Positions 15,379 through 23,524 are shown, counted from the stretch's first letter. The stretch: DNA of 33,238 nt from Candidatus Intestinimonas stercorigallinarum (GCA_019115345.1 DXDV01000228.1:1-33238), one strand, 5' to 3'. Notes: generated from the sequence alone by a model not told the origin. Program-made: numbers and translations.

Positions 15379-16265
15379 CATTTTGCGCACTGCCAGCGCA
15401 CCGACACCTGGAAGAGGTCCCCCTCCAGCCCGGCGGAGACACTGTGGCCCATCCGCTCCGCCAGGGCCTTCACGATGGCAAGGCCCAGGCCGGTGGACTG
15501 GCCGGTGCGCATTTTGTCGGCGGTATAAAACCGGTCAAAGACGTGGTCCACGTCCTCCTGGGTGAGGCCGGGGGCGTCGTTGGCAAAGGTGGAGACCACC
15601 TGCCCGCCCTCCCGGCGGAGGAGAATGGACATCCGGGTCCGGCCGTGCTCCAGGGTGTTGCGGATGAGGTTGGTAAAGATCCGCAGCACCCCGGCGGGGT
15701 CGGCCATCACCGGAGGAAGGCCCTCCTGGAGCTCCACCGTCATCTGGAAGCCCGAACCCTCGAAGTCATTGTAAAACTCGGCCACCAGCTGGCTGAGGAC
15801 GTGGTAGAGGTCCACCCTCTCCCGGGCAAGGGGGTACTCGCCCCCCTCCAGCCGGGAGAGGTCATAAAAGCTCACGATGAGGCTTTGCAGGGTCTTCGCC
15901 CGGCCCTGGACGATGCCCAGGTACTCCCGACGCTCCTCCGGCGTCAGGGTGTCCCCCTCCAGGAGCTGGAGATAGCCCAGGATGGAGGTGAGGGGGGTGC
16001 GCAGGTCGTGGGAGATGTTGGCGATCTGCTGCCGGATGGCCCGCTCCTGACGGCGGTAGTCCCCCTCTTCCTGCTCCCGCAGGTCCAGCAGGGCGTTGAC
16101 GGCGGTGAGCAGCTCCTCCGCCGCGGCGTTGGGGGCCGCCATGGACACCCTGGGCCGTCCGGAGCGGAGCTGCCGAGCGCAGGAGCGGATATCCCGCTCC
16201 AACGCATAGAGCCGCAGGCCCAGCCCCAGACATAGCAGCACCAGCAGTGCCAGCAGGATGAGCAT
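15378..16265 (-). CDS. Sensor histidine kinase of the ABC transporter locus
   Basis: The 295-residue start (MLILLALLVLLCLGLGLRLY) follows AAGGAG by ten bases. A GTG six bases further upstream is also possible. It has a single N-terminal membrane helix and almost no extracellular part. Residues 28-75 are a helical linker, followed by the H-box with phospho-accepting His86 (ISHDLRTPLTSILGY), the N-box (IFTNLIRNTLEHG) and the G-box (GQSTGLGLAIVKALAERMG). The minimal sensor suggests that it reads the state of the adjacent transporter rather than a free ligand, as in antibiotic-sensing Firmicutes systems (inference). It is last in the transporter cluster, 17 bases after permease 2. Confidence 0.9.
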   Translation of the reverse strand: MLILLALLVLLCLGLGLRLYALERDIRSCARQLRSGRPRVSMAAPNAAAEELLTAVNALLDLREQEEGDYRRQERAIRQQIANISHDLRTPLTSILGYLQLLEGDTLTPEERREYLGIVQGRAKTLQSLIVSFYDLSRLEGGEYPLARERVDLYHVLSQLVAEFYNDFEGSGFQMTVELQEGLPPVMADPAGVLRIFTNLIRNTLEHGRTRMSILLRREGGQVVSTFANDAPGLTQEDVDHVFDRFYTADKMRTGQSTGLGLAIVKALAERMGHSVSAGLEGDLFQVSVRWQCAK

Positions 16266-16282
16266 GCTCACTTTTCTCCTTT

Positions 16283-17047
16283 CTATCGGATCTCCCGACG
16301 CCGGAGCAGGAGGAGCCCCAGTCCGGTGGTAACCCCCAGCCACAGCGCTCCCGTCAGCCAGCTGTTGCCCAGCGTGGGGGGCACATTCCCGTAGCTATAG
16401 ACAAAGTAGGCATTGGTGAGCAGGAAAGGCCGCACAGCCTTGGCCAGGTGGTTGAGCATATTTCCCACCACCCCCATGCCCATCACACGGACAGCGGCCA
16501 AGGTCAGCTCCCCTATGGTGATGTAGAGGTAGTAGAGTATGGTGCCCGCCCCGGCGGGACGAAGGGTGAAGACCAGAAAATAGGCCAGGGACACCGCTCC
16601 CACATACCGGGGCAGGGAGTGGAGCATGGAGATCAGCAGGTCCATACTCACCAGCGCCCTGTCCTCCTCGCTCAACTCCAGTACAGCAGAGGGAGAGAGC
16701 GCGCCCAGGAAAAAGACCGCCGTGGTGAGCAGGAAGAGGAGCACCCCCACAAGCAGGGCGGCGGAGAGCTTACCCAGGTAGATCCGGACCCGAGGCAGTC
16801 CAAAGGAGACCTCATTGGTCAGGCTCCCCGCCCGGACCGCCCCGCCGATGGCCCAGTCCGCCAGGGAAAAGGCCAGATAGATCCCCATGAGCATGAAGTT
16901 CCGAAAGTTCTCGAGGGCGGTCATGGCGCCGGTCCCCCGGAGGGTCAGGCCGATGAGAAAGACCAGCAGCAGGTAGATCCCCCAGAGCAGCAGCGCGCTC
17001 CGGCGGCGGGTCATCCGCCACAGCTCGGCGCTGAGGTAGTTGAGCAC
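16283..17047 (-). CDS. ABC-2 permease subunit 2
   Basis: The GTG start at 17047 (254 residues, VLNYLSAELWRMTRRRSALL) follows AAGGGGGTG. The ORF track extends it falsely through the neighbouring gene. It has about six membrane helices. The motif NEVSFGLPRVRIYLGKL is shared with permease 1 (NEVAWGLPRTRIYLGKL), so the two are paralogues. They should form the channel driven by the ATPase upstream, as in LanEFG or BcrAB-type immunity exporters. Confidence 0.85.
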   Translation of the reverse strand: MLNYLSAELWRMTRRRSALLLWGIYLLLVFLIGLTLRGTGAMTALENFRNFMLMGIYLAFSLADWAIGGAVRAGSLTNEVSFGLPRVRIYLGKLSAALLVGVLLFLLTTAVFFLGALSPSAVLELSEEDRALVSMDLLISMLHSLPRYVGAVSLAYFLVFTLRPAGAGTILYYLYITIGELTLAAVRVMGMGVVGNMLNHLAKAVRPFLLTNAYFVYSYGNVPPTLGNSWLTGALWLGVTTGLGLLLLRRREIR

Positions 17048-17061
17048 GGCGGGACACCCCC

Positions 17062-17835
17062 TTAGCTGATCTCTTTTTTCTGGAAGGTCCAGAGCCCCAG
17101 AGCGGTGGCGCCCACGCACCAGCCCATCCCCACAGCCCAGGCCCAGGCCACACGGTTCCAGTCCCCGATGGCGTCGGTGATGCCCTCCAGCGGGGTGGTG
17201 AGGAGGAGCTTCTGCACCCCCAGCAGGATGTCCGCCAGGGCGGGAGCGGAGGCGCCCGTCAGCAGGGCCAGGAAGGTGAGGAGCTGGCCCAGGATGGCCA
17301 GGATGCCGATGCCCAGGAAGGCGGCGGCGGTGCTGCCCCGAATGGAGAAGAAGCACAGGAAGTAGAGGGCCTGGGACCCCAGCCACACCGGGAAGGCGCA
17401 CAGCAGGCCAAAGCCCACCGTCCTGAGGGCCTCCGCCGCCGCCCCGTCCCCGGGGAGGAGCAGGGCGCACAGCAGGGCGTACCAGGCCAGGATCACCACG
17501 CAGGCCGCCGCCGACAGCAGGCTCCCGGCCAGCAGCTTGCCCAGGTAGATCCGGGTCCGGGGGAGGCCCCAGGCCACCTCATTTTTCATGGTGTTGTATT
17601 TGTACTGCTCGGAAAAGACGATGTCGGTGGTGATGGCGGTGGCGTAATAGCCCATGGAGAGGAGATAGAGCACCATGGTGAAGGCCACGGAGGCCGTCAT
17701 GTGGACCACGTCCCCGTTGAGACCGGCCCACAGCAGCACCAGCGCCAGCTCCAGGCCGCAGACGATCAGAAGGGCGATCCACAGATAGGACCGGCGGAGG
17801 AGCTTATAGCACTCGGCGCGCAGGTAGTCAAGCAT
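17062..17835 (-). CDS. ABC-2 permease subunit 1
   Basis: The 257-residue start (MLDYLRAECYKLLRRSYLW) follows GGAGGTG by six bases and overlaps the ATPase stop by eight bases. The GTG used by the ORF track lies inside the ribosome binding site. About six membrane helices are present, with the shared NEV..GLPR.RIYLGK loop after helix 2. Together with permease 2 it resembles lantibiotic or bacitracin protection transporters. Confidence 0.87.
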   Translation of the reverse strand: MLDYLRAECYKLLRRSYLWIALLIVCGLELALVLLWAGLNGDVVHMTASVAFTMVLYLLSMGYYATAITTDIVFSEQYKYNTMKNEVAWGLPRTRIYLGKLLAGSLLSAAACVVILAWYALLCALLLPGDGAAAEALRTVGFGLLCAFPVWLGSQALYFLCFFSIRGSTAAAFLGIGILAILGQLLTFLALLTGASAPALADILLGVQKLLLTTPLEGITDAIGDWNRVAWAWAVGMGWCVGATALGLWTFQKKEIS

Positions 17836-18751
17836 GGTGGACACCTCCGATCAGGCTCAGGAAGTAGTCCTCCAGGTTGGCGTTCTTGCTCTCCAGGCCC
17901 AGAATGGCCACGCCGGCCTCCGCCAGGGCGGCGGCCACCGCCTGGGGCCGGTCCAGGAAGTCATAGAGCCGCAGCACGTTGCCGGGGAGCACCTCGTACT
18001 CCCGGGTCTCCAGCCGCTGCTCCAGGGCCAGGGCGGCGGCGGAGGCGTCTCCCACCGTGAGCTGGAGGCAGGCCCGGCACTTCTCCCGGAGCTTTTGGGC
18101 GGAGATCTGCTCCAGCATGTGGCCCTTGTCCAGAAAGCCGTAGTGGGTGGCCACGTTGGAGAGCTCCGAGAGGATGTGGCTGGAGATGAGGATGGTGGTC
18201 TCCCGCTGGCGGTTGAGCTCCAGCAGCAGGCTCCGGAACTCCACGATGCCCTCCGGGTCCAGACCGTTGATGGGCTCGTCCAGCAGCAGCAGGTCCGGCT
18301 GGTTCATGAGGGCCAGGGCCAGGCCCAGCCGCTGCTTCATGCCCAGGGAGAACTGCTTGAATTTCTTTTTCCCCGCCTCCTGGAGCCCCACCCGCTCCAG
18401 CGCCTCGGCCACGCAGCCGGCGCCGGGGATGCCCCGCTGCCGCCGGTAGTACTCCAGGTTCTCGGCGGCGGTGAGGTAGGGGTAGAAGCTGGGGATCTCC
18501 ACCATGGCCCCCAGCCGGGCCCGGGCGGCGGAGAGGCCCTTGGGGGTGGTCTCCCCGAAGAGCTCGATCTCCCCGGAGGTGGGCACGGTCTGGGCGGTGA
18601 GCATGCGGATGATGGTGGTCTTGCCCGCCCCGTTGCGGCCCACCAGGCCGTAGATCTGGCCCTTTTCCAGCCGGAGGCCCACGTCCTCCACCGCCAGGTT
18701 GGAGCCGTACTTTTTGGTGAGCCCGCGGGTCACCAGAATGGGTCCTGACAT
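17828..18751 (-). CDS. ABC transporter ATPase (BcrA/LanF type)
   Basis: The 307-residue protein has the Walker A loop GRNGAGKTT, the Q-loop region (MVEIPSFYPYLTAAENL), the signature FSLGMKQRLGLA, the Walker B LLLLDEPINGLDP and the H-loop SSH. The C-terminal 80 residues are an extra regulatory-like domain, as in BcrA/CcmA-type ATPases. It powers the two permeases downstream, most likely to expel or displace membrane-acting peptides such as lantibiotics or bacitracin (family knowledge). It starts 96 bases after the response regulator, across a spacer with possible binding repeats. Confidence 0.9.
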   Translation of the reverse strand: MSGPILVTRGLTKKYGSNLAVEDVGLRLEKGQIYGLVGRNGAGKTTIIRMLTAQTVPTSGEIELFGETTPKGLSAARARLGAMVEIPSFYPYLTAAENLEYYRRQRGIPGAGCVAEALERVGLQEAGKKKFKQFSLGMKQRLGLALALMNQPDLLLLDEPINGLDPEGIVEFRSLLLELNRQRETTILISSHILSELSNVATHYGFLDKGHMLEQISAQKLREKCRACLQLTVGDASAAALALEQRLETREYEVLPGNVLRLYDFLDRPQAVAAALAEAGVAILGLESKNANLEDYFLSLIGGVHHA

Positions 18752-18818
18752 ATGGCATCAGCCTTTCCTTTTGATCTTGGCATTAGCATAGCGGAAAGGC
18801 AACAATCCATCTTAAAGC

Positions 18819-18835
18819 AAAGATGAAGAAAAGAT
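18819..18835 (-). promoter_or_regulatory. Candidate response-regulator binding repeats
   Basis: Two ATCTTT hexamers on the minus strand lie exactly 11 bases apart in the spacer between the response regulator and the ATPase gene. OmpR-family regulators bind direct repeats of about one helical turn, so this may be the site through which the regulator boosts the transporter genes. No strong -35/-10 pair was found beside it. Confidence 0.35.
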
Positions 18836-18847
18836 TAAATTCATCCT

Positions 18848-19537
18848 TCACGCCTCATTCATCTTGAAGCCGATGCCCCACACCGTCTTGATGTACTCCC
18901 GGTCGGAGGCCTTGGCCAGCTTGGAGCGCAGGTTGGAGATGTGGACGTTCACCGTGTTGTCGTCCCCCATGTACTCCCCGCCCCAGGCGCTCTCATAGAG
19001 CTGCTCCCTGGTAAAGACCTTCCGGGGGTGGGACATGAGGAGGGAGAGGATCTCAAACTCCCGGGCGGTGAGGGCCACCTCCCGGCCTCCGGCGGTGACC
19101 CGGATGGCCTCCCGGTCCAGCTCCAGGTCCCCGCAGCGGAGGACCTGGCCCCCGCCGGGGGTGGAAAACTGCTTGTACCGCCGGAGCTGGGCCTCCACCC
19201 GGGCCAGGACCTCGTCGTTGTCGAAGGGCTTGGGGATGAAGTCGTCGGCGCCCAGCCGCAGCACGTTCACCCGGTCCTCCAGCCCCGCCTTGGCGGAGAG
19301 GACGATGATGGGCATGGTCTTGCGCCTGCGCATCCGGGCGATGAACTCCTCCCCGGTGAGGCCGGGGAGCATCAGGTCCAGCAGCACCAGATCGTAGTCA
19401 TACTGCTCCGCCCACAGCACCGCCTCGCTGCCGGAGAAGGCGGGGCGCACGTCGTAGCCGCCGTCGGTGAGGATGCGGCACAGGAGCCGGTTGATGTCCT
19501 GGTCGTCCTCCACCACCAGGATGTGACAGGTCTCCAT
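18848..19537 (-). CDS. OmpR-family response regulator
   Basis: The 229-residue protein has a receiver domain (VVEDDQDINRLLC, phospho-acceptor Asp54 in LVLLDLMLPGL, conserved Lys in FIPKPFDNDEVLARV) and a winged-helix output domain (ALTAREFEILSLLMSHP, VHISNLRSKL, VWGIGFKM). Its partner is the histidine kinase at the other end of the transporter genes. Its ATG overlaps the stop of the zinc-ribbon gene by one base (TGATG), which implies translational coupling. Confidence 0.92.
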   Translation of the reverse strand: METCHILVVEDDQDINRLLCRILTDGGYDVRPAFSGSEAVLWAEQYDYDLVLLDLMLPGLTGEEFIARMRRRKTMPIIVLSAKAGLEDRVNVLRLGADDFIPKPFDNDEVLARVEAQLRRYKQFSTPGGGQVLRCGDLELDREAIRVTAGGREVALTAREFEILSLLMSHPRKVFTREQLYESAWGGEYMGDDNTVNVHISNLRSKLAKASDREYIKTVWGIGFKMNEA

Positions 19538-19860
19538 CAGAGCCGCTTCCCTTCCCGGTGACTGACGGCCTCCCGGTTGTAGAGGGACAGCCCCAGCAGC
19601 ACCATGGCCAGCCCCACCGCCAGGGCGAACAGCACCGACAGGACGGCGTAGGTGGTAAAGCTCATATATTTGTCCACCAGGTTGTCATAGCCCCAGAACA
19701 CGCCGCCGAACATCAGCACAAACCCGGCAATGTGGCTGGAGCTGGCCAGAGGCGCCCGGCTGAGCTTCAGCTCCCCGCCGCAGTGGGGACACTTCTTCTG
19801 CACCGCCCGGAGCATATCATAGTGGTTTTCTCTGCCGCACTCCCAACAGATCCATTTCAT
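19537..19860 (-). CDS. Zinc-ribbon membrane protein coupled to the response regulator
   Basis: The 107-residue protein starts with ATG ten bases after GGGAGG. The N-terminal 30 residues form a zinc ribbon with two CxxC knuckles (CWECG and CPHCGG). Two membrane helices follow (about residues 42-60 and 70-93), with a short loop between them and a basic cytosolic tail. No enzymatic motif is visible. The one-base stop/start overlap with the response regulator ties its expression to the regulatory pair. It could be an accessory sensor or simply a neighbour. The upstream gene rqcH ends 42 bases before it. Confidence 0.75.
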   Translation of the reverse strand: MKWICWECGRENHYDMLRAVQKKCPHCGGELKLSRAPLASSSHIAGFVLMFGGVFWGYDNLVDKYMSFTTYAVLSVLFALAVGLAMVLLGLSLYNREAVSHREGKRL

Positions 19861-19902
19861 CGCGCACGCGCCTCCCGCTTCATTTTTCTCTCTCCCAGCG
19901 GC

Positions 19903-21534
19903 TCATTTTACCCGCAGCCGCTGGGCCAGCGTCCCGTCCGGGTCCACATAGGCCGTCTGATAGGTGGTGTAGACCACCATGCCCGGCCTGGCCCCGGCGG
20001 GTTTTTTCACATATTTCACCGGCGTGTAGTCCACCGGCACCTTTTTGCCCTCCCGGGCCTGGGAGAACCAGGCCGCCAGCCTGGCCGCCTCCTCGATGCT
20101 CCCGGCGTCGGGAGTACGGCCCTCCGTCCACAAGATCACGTGGGAGCCGTGGATCTTCTGGGTGTGGAGCCACAGGTCCCCCTTCCCCGCCTGCTTGGTG
20201 GTGAGCAGGTCGTTCTGGGTGTTGTTCTTCCCCACCGAGATCCGCAGACCGGCGGTGGAGCGGAACTCCATGGGCTTGGCCGCCGCCTTCATCCGCTTGG
20301 CCGCCTTGGCCCCCCGGCGGAGGTAGCCGGTGTCGGTGAGCTCCTGCCGGATCTCCAGCAGGTCCCGCTCTCCCTCGGCCAGGGCGATGGCCTCCAGGAC
20401 GCTCCCCAGGTACTCCAGCTCCCGCTTTCCCTTTTCGATCTGCTCCCCCAGCACCACCTCCGCCGTCTTGGCCTTGTTGTACTCCTTATAGTACCTGGCG
20501 GCGTTCTGCTGGGGGGTGAGGAGGGGGTCCAGGGGCACGTCCACCTCCCGGCCCTCCGGGTCGTAGTAGTCGGTGAGGCGCACCGTCTTCATGCCCTTCT
20601 GAAGGGCGTAGAGGTTGGAGGTGAGGAGGTCCCCCAGCTCCCGCTTGCGCTCCCGGTCCCTGGTGGCCTCCCGCTCCAGCTCCTGCTGGGCCACCCGGCG
20701 CCGGACCCGGTCCCGGGCCCGGCTCACCGCCTTCTGAAGGTCGGCCCCCCGCTGGCCCACCTTCTCCGCCGTGGCACGCCCGGCGTAAAAGTCGTCCAGC
20801 AGCCTGGAAAAGCTCTCATAGCGCCGGAGCTGGGTGTCCGGCCCGTATTGGAGGATGGGCAGGAAGGTGAAGTCCACCAGCTTGTCCTCCCGCGCCAGGC
20901 CGTAGGGCACACAGCCCTCGGGGCCGACCGCCTCTTTTAACCGCGCCAGCTTCCCGGCCAGGTCCTCCTCCCGGCTCTCGCCGTTGGAGCGGAAGTCCAG
21001 CTCCCGCTCCAGCAGGGGGGGCAGGCCGGGCTTGGGCTCCGGCAGGCGGTAGAGCAGCCCCGGCACCACGCCCCGCTGCCCCGTGGCCACGTCCCCCTCC
21101 ACCCGGCGGACGCAGTCGATGACCCGGTCCTCCCCGTCCAGCAGGATGAGGTTGGCCCGGCGGCCCATGGCCTCCAGCACCAGGGTGCGGAGCACCTTGT
21201 CCCCCAGCTCGTCGGTGGCCTCCAGCCGCAGCAGCACGATGCGCTCCAGCTCCGGCTGCTCCAGCCGGAGGAAGCGGGCGCCGGTGAGGTGCTTGCGCAG
21301 GAGCATGCAGAACATGGGGGGCTGGGCCGGGTTCTCCCGGACCTCCTTGGTGAGGTGGAGCCGGGGACCGTTGGGGCTGGCGGAGAGGAGGAGCTTCACA
21401 TTCTCCCCCGCCCCCCGGACCGCCAGGACGATCTCGTCCCGGCTGGGCTGGTAGACCTTGTCGATCCGTCCCCCCACCAGCACGTCCCGCAGCTCATCCA
21501 GCACCGCCCCCAGGCAGATCGCATCCAATGCCAT
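19903..21534 (-). CDS. rqcH: NFACT-family ribosome rescue factor RqcH
   Basis: The 543-residue protein matches NFACT proteins, formerly called fibronectin-binding proteins: an N-terminal NFACT-N domain (AVLDELRDVLVGGRIDKVYQ, VLEAMGRRANLILLD), a central helix-hairpin-helix and coiled-coil region (about residues 250-420, rich in Arg/Glu) and a C-terminal NFACT-R domain (DLWLHTQKIHGSHVILWTEG, PVKYVKKPAGARPGMVVY). RqcH binds stalled 50S subunits and recruits tRNA-Ala to add C-terminal alanine tails that mark incomplete chains for degradation. Its GGAGG site lies in the last codons of mrnC, so the two are one unit. Confidence 0.92.
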   Translation of the reverse strand: MALDAICLGAVLDELRDVLVGGRIDKVYQPSRDEIVLAVRGAGENVKLLLSASPNGPRLHLTKEVRENPAQPPMFCMLLRKHLTGARFLRLEQPELERIVLLRLEATDELGDKVLRTLVLEAMGRRANLILLDGEDRVIDCVRRVEGDVATGQRGVVPGLLYRLPEPKPGLPPLLERELDFRSNGESREEDLAGKLARLKEAVGPEGCVPYGLAREDKLVDFTFLPILQYGPDTQLRRYESFSRLLDDFYAGRATAEKVGQRGADLQKAVSRARDRVRRRVAQQELEREATRDRERKRELGDLLTSNLYALQKGMKTVRLTDYYDPEGREVDVPLDPLLTPQQNAARYYKEYNKAKTAEVVLGEQIEKGKRELEYLGSVLEAIALAEGERDLLEIRQELTDTGYLRRGAKAAKRMKAAAKPMEFRSTAGLRISVGKNNTQNDLLTTKQAGKGDLWLHTQKIHGSHVILWTEGRTPDAGSIEEAARLAAWFSQAREGKKVPVDYTPVKYVKKPAGARPGMVVYTTYQTAYVDPDGTLAQRLRVK

Positions 21535-21540
21535 CTTCTC

Positions 21541-21942
21541 TCACTCCTCCATCATCCGGGTGAACAGCTCGTTGAGCCGCTCGGTGCGCCCCTGGAGGTA
21601 GAGGTAGCCAAAGAGGGCCTCCAGGGCGGTGGCCGTCTGGTACTCCTCCCGGCTGGCCGCCTTGGGCACCGTGTGGGGGCTGGTGTTGCGCCCCCGGCGG
21701 AACACGTCGGCCTCCTCCTCGGTGAGGACGCCCTCCAGCTTTTTGCCCATGGCCGCCTGGGCGGGGGCCGCCACGAAGCGGACGGTGGCCTTGTGGAGGC
21801 CCCGGGAGGTGGCCTTCCCGCGGAGGACCAGCCAGGAGCGCACCATCAGTTCAAAAACGCCGTCCCCCAGATGGGCAAGGCCCAGACTGCTGACGGCCCG
21901 GATCTCGTCCGGGGAGGCGTTGAGGTGAAAATAGTCGGTCAT
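21541..21942 (-). CDS. mrnC: Mini-ribonuclease 3
   Basis: The 133-residue start (MTDYFHLNASPDEIRAVSSL) has GGAGAAG about eight bases upstream. It is an RNase III catalytic domain without the double-stranded-RNA-binding domain. LAHLGDGVFELMVRSWLVLR carries the catalytic Asp (residue 27), and the C-terminal EYQTATALEALFGYLYLQG holds the second acidic cluster. Mini-III matures 23S rRNA ends in Firmicutes. In many relatives it lies next to cysS, but here it sits before rqcH. Confidence 0.92.
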   Translation of the reverse strand: MTDYFHLNASPDEIRAVSSLGLAHLGDGVFELMVRSWLVLRGKATSRGLHKATVRFVAAPAQAAMGKKLEGVLTEEEADVFRRGRNTSPHTVPKAASREEYQTATALEALFGYLYLQGRTERLNELFTRMMEE

Positions 21943-21990
21943 TCGTGATCTTCTCCAATCGTACTCTGCACCGGGACCGGCGGACCGCAC

Positions 21991-22019
21991 CCGATATGAC
22001 ACCGTACAGTGTATCACAA
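21991..22019 (-). promoter_or_regulatory. Weak promoter with a palindrome in its spacer, upstream of mrnC
   Basis: On the minus strand TTGTGA and TATCGG are 17 bases apart. The -10 box is poor. The spacer contains the near-perfect palindrome ACACTGTACGGTGT (21999-22012), which could be a repressor site. The call is tentative. Confidence 0.3.
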
Positions 22020-22032
22020 CGCCGCCGGGCGG

Positions 22033-22593
22033 TCAACAAACACCGGCGCCGTCTCCCCTTCCGGGGAGTTTGGGCCAGCCCCCTTCGTCAAAGCGGTAGA
22101 CCACATACCGCCGCCCCTCCATGGTGGCCAGAGCGGCCAGGCAGAAGAGCCCCGTCAGGGGAAAGGGCCGGGCGCAGGAGAAGGGATAGGCCAGGGCAAA
22201 GCCCGCCCCCGATCTCCGGCAGAGGACCTGCCCCCCTTCGGAGACCATGCGCTCCAAGAGCCCCTCGCCGAAGGTCAGCTCCGCCGGCTCCCGCCAGCCC
22301 CACCCCGGCGGCGGCGGGTCCCGGCCAAAGGAAAAGGCCAGCTCCACCGCCCCGCCCACCGGCGGCCAGGCGCCCTGGCGGCGGAGATCGTCCAAGCTGA
22401 GGGTCCGCCGCACCCGAAGCCTTCCCGCCTCCGGCGCCAGGGTCCCCAGCAGAGCCCGCCCCGACGGGCCCACCAGATACGCCTTGTAGAGTCCACGGCC
22501 ATCCGCCGGGCGCTCCGCCGCCGCCACGGCCCGCAGTCCCGCTTCCCGGACGGTAAGGCTTCCGCCGCCCTCCAGCGCAAAACGCCGCTCCAC
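22033..22593 (-). CDS. Unknown soluble protein
   Basis: A GTG start at 22593 (186 residues, VERRFALEGGGSLTVREAGL) was chosen because AGAGGGGGTGA lies seven bases upstream. An ATG at 22620 with a poor binding site would give 195 residues. The N-terminal half is a likely beta-rich domain (LYKAYLVGPSGRALLGTLAP, GRLRVRRTLSLDDLRRQG). The C-terminal half contains LLERMVSEGGQVLCRRSGAG and a hydrophobic stretch (FPLTGLFCLAALATMEG), then YVVYRFDEGGWP. It looks like a conserved Clostridial hypothetical of domesticated-repeat type, but no family name can be given. It shares a 192-base divergent region with the HD-GYP unit. Confidence 0.6.
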   Translation of the reverse strand: MERRFALEGGGSLTVREAGLRAVAAAERPADGRGLYKAYLVGPSGRALLGTLAPEAGRLRVRRTLSLDDLRRQGAWPPVGGAVELAFSFGRDPPPPGWGWREPAELTFGEGLLERMVSEGGQVLCRRSGAGFALAYPFSCARPFPLTGLFCLAALATMEGRRYVVYRFDEGGWPKLPGRGDGAGVC

Positions 22594-22682
22594 CCCCCAG
22601 TCACCCCCTCTTTTTTTCATTCTATGCGCGTCTAGGAAAGATTTTCCTGTCATAAATCCTTGGGATATTGCGCAAAACCCTA

Positions 22683-22711
22683 TTGCACCTGTCGGTCGAA
22701 TCTTGTATAAT
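22683..22711 (+). promoter_or_regulatory. Strong promoter of the HD-GYP unit
   Basis: TTGCAC and a perfect TATAAT are separated by 17 bases. Transcription would begin near 22718, inside a CTCAGC-AA-GCTGAG inverted repeat (22716-22729). In the leader GCCTCC (22744-22749) can pair with GGAGGC (22774-22779), which is the ribosome binding site of the first gene. Confidence 0.75.
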
Positions 22712-22785
22712 AAGCCTCAGCAAGCTGAGTGATCCCATACCATGCCTCCGGCAGGTGGATACTCGCTCCGAATGGAGGCGGACCC

Positions 22786-23451
22786 ATGACCGTAAAACCT
22801 CAAGGCTCTTCCGATGTAACGGCATGGAAAGAGCTGATTACCCAACTCCCTGGCATCCTGGGCGCTGAATTCAGCCTGGAGGATGGCGCGATCCGCGAAG
22901 TTCACATCCTCTCCGACCAGTCCCGGGGACCGAAGCAGATCGTGCGGGACGTCCAGTCCGCCCTGCTGGCCCGCTTTCAGGTAGAGCTGGACCACCGGGT
23001 GGTCAGCGTGGCCCAGGTGCCCGGCCATATCGCCCGGCCGGGCCGCCTCGTCTGCGACCGGCTGGAGCTCTCCACCGGCCGCTCCGGCGCCTCCGCCTCC
23101 GTCTACCTCAATCTGGAGGACCACATCTACCATGGCAGCTCCCAGTGCGATCTGTCCACCACCGGCCGGTTTCGCTCCATCGCTCTGGCCACGGTGGACG
23201 CCCTCAATCAGGTCTTGTCCAGCGGCTGTTCCTTCTCCCTGGAAGAGATCCGCTCCACCGCCCTGGGCGCTCAGCAGGCCATGCTGGTGGGTCTGATCCT
23301 GAAAAACGGCGGCAAGACCGAGGCCCTCCTGGGGGCCTGCTACGAGGGAGAGGACCCCAACTTCTCCGCCGTTCTCGCCACCCTGGACGCCGTCAACCGG
23401 CGGCTCCCCACTCTGCCCCGCCGGGAACACGGCGACGGTCTCTCCTCATAA
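22786..23451 (+). CDS. Unknown protein, first gene of the HD-GYP unit
   Basis: The 221-residue start (MTVKPQGSSDVTAWKELITQ) has GGAGGCGG six bases upstream. Two domains can be seen. Residues 15-75 form a small alpha/beta unit (LPGILGAEFSLEDGAIREVH, then ILSDQSRGPKQIVRDVQSAL) that resembles ACT-like or asp23-like folds. Residues 100-200 form a second repeat-like region (LVCDRLELSTGRSGASASVY; FRSIALATVDALNQVL; AQQAMLVGLILKNGGKTEAL). No enzyme motif is evident and no family was recognised. Its position ahead of a c-di-GMP phosphodiesterase suggests a shared signalling role. Confidence 0.7.
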   Translation: MTVKPQGSSDVTAWKELITQLPGILGAEFSLEDGAIREVHILSDQSRGPKQIVRDVQSALLARFQVELDHRVVSVAQVPGHIARPGRLVCDRLELSTGRSGASASVYLNLEDHIYHGSSQCDLSTTGRFRSIALATVDALNQVLSSGCSFSLEEIRSTALGAQQAMLVGLILKNGGKTEALLGACYEGEDPNFSAVLATLDAVNRRLPTLPRREHGDGLSS

Positions 23452-23506
23452 ACCGGAGCTCTTTTTCTATTTTGTTAGCGAAGCGGATATAGCCTGTCTT
23501 TAGCGG

Positions 23507-23524
23507 TTGACAGAGTACTGTCAA
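23507..23524. repeat. Palindrome before the 27-residue peptide gene
   Basis: TTGACAG and CTGTCAA flank AGTA, 16 bases ahead of the peptide start codon. The left arm equals a perfect -35 box, but no -10 box follows at a workable distance, so it is more likely an operator or small RNA stem. Confidence 0.4.

Noticed and set aside
18760-18840. Separate sigma-A promoter for the ATPase gene
   Set aside because: Several AT-rich hexamers are present on the minus strand, but no pair has a 16-18-base spacer with acceptable boxes.
23507-23512. TTGACA as a promoter -35 box for the peptide gene
   Set aside because: No -10-like hexamer occurs 15-19 bases downstream. The hexamer is one arm of a palindrome.
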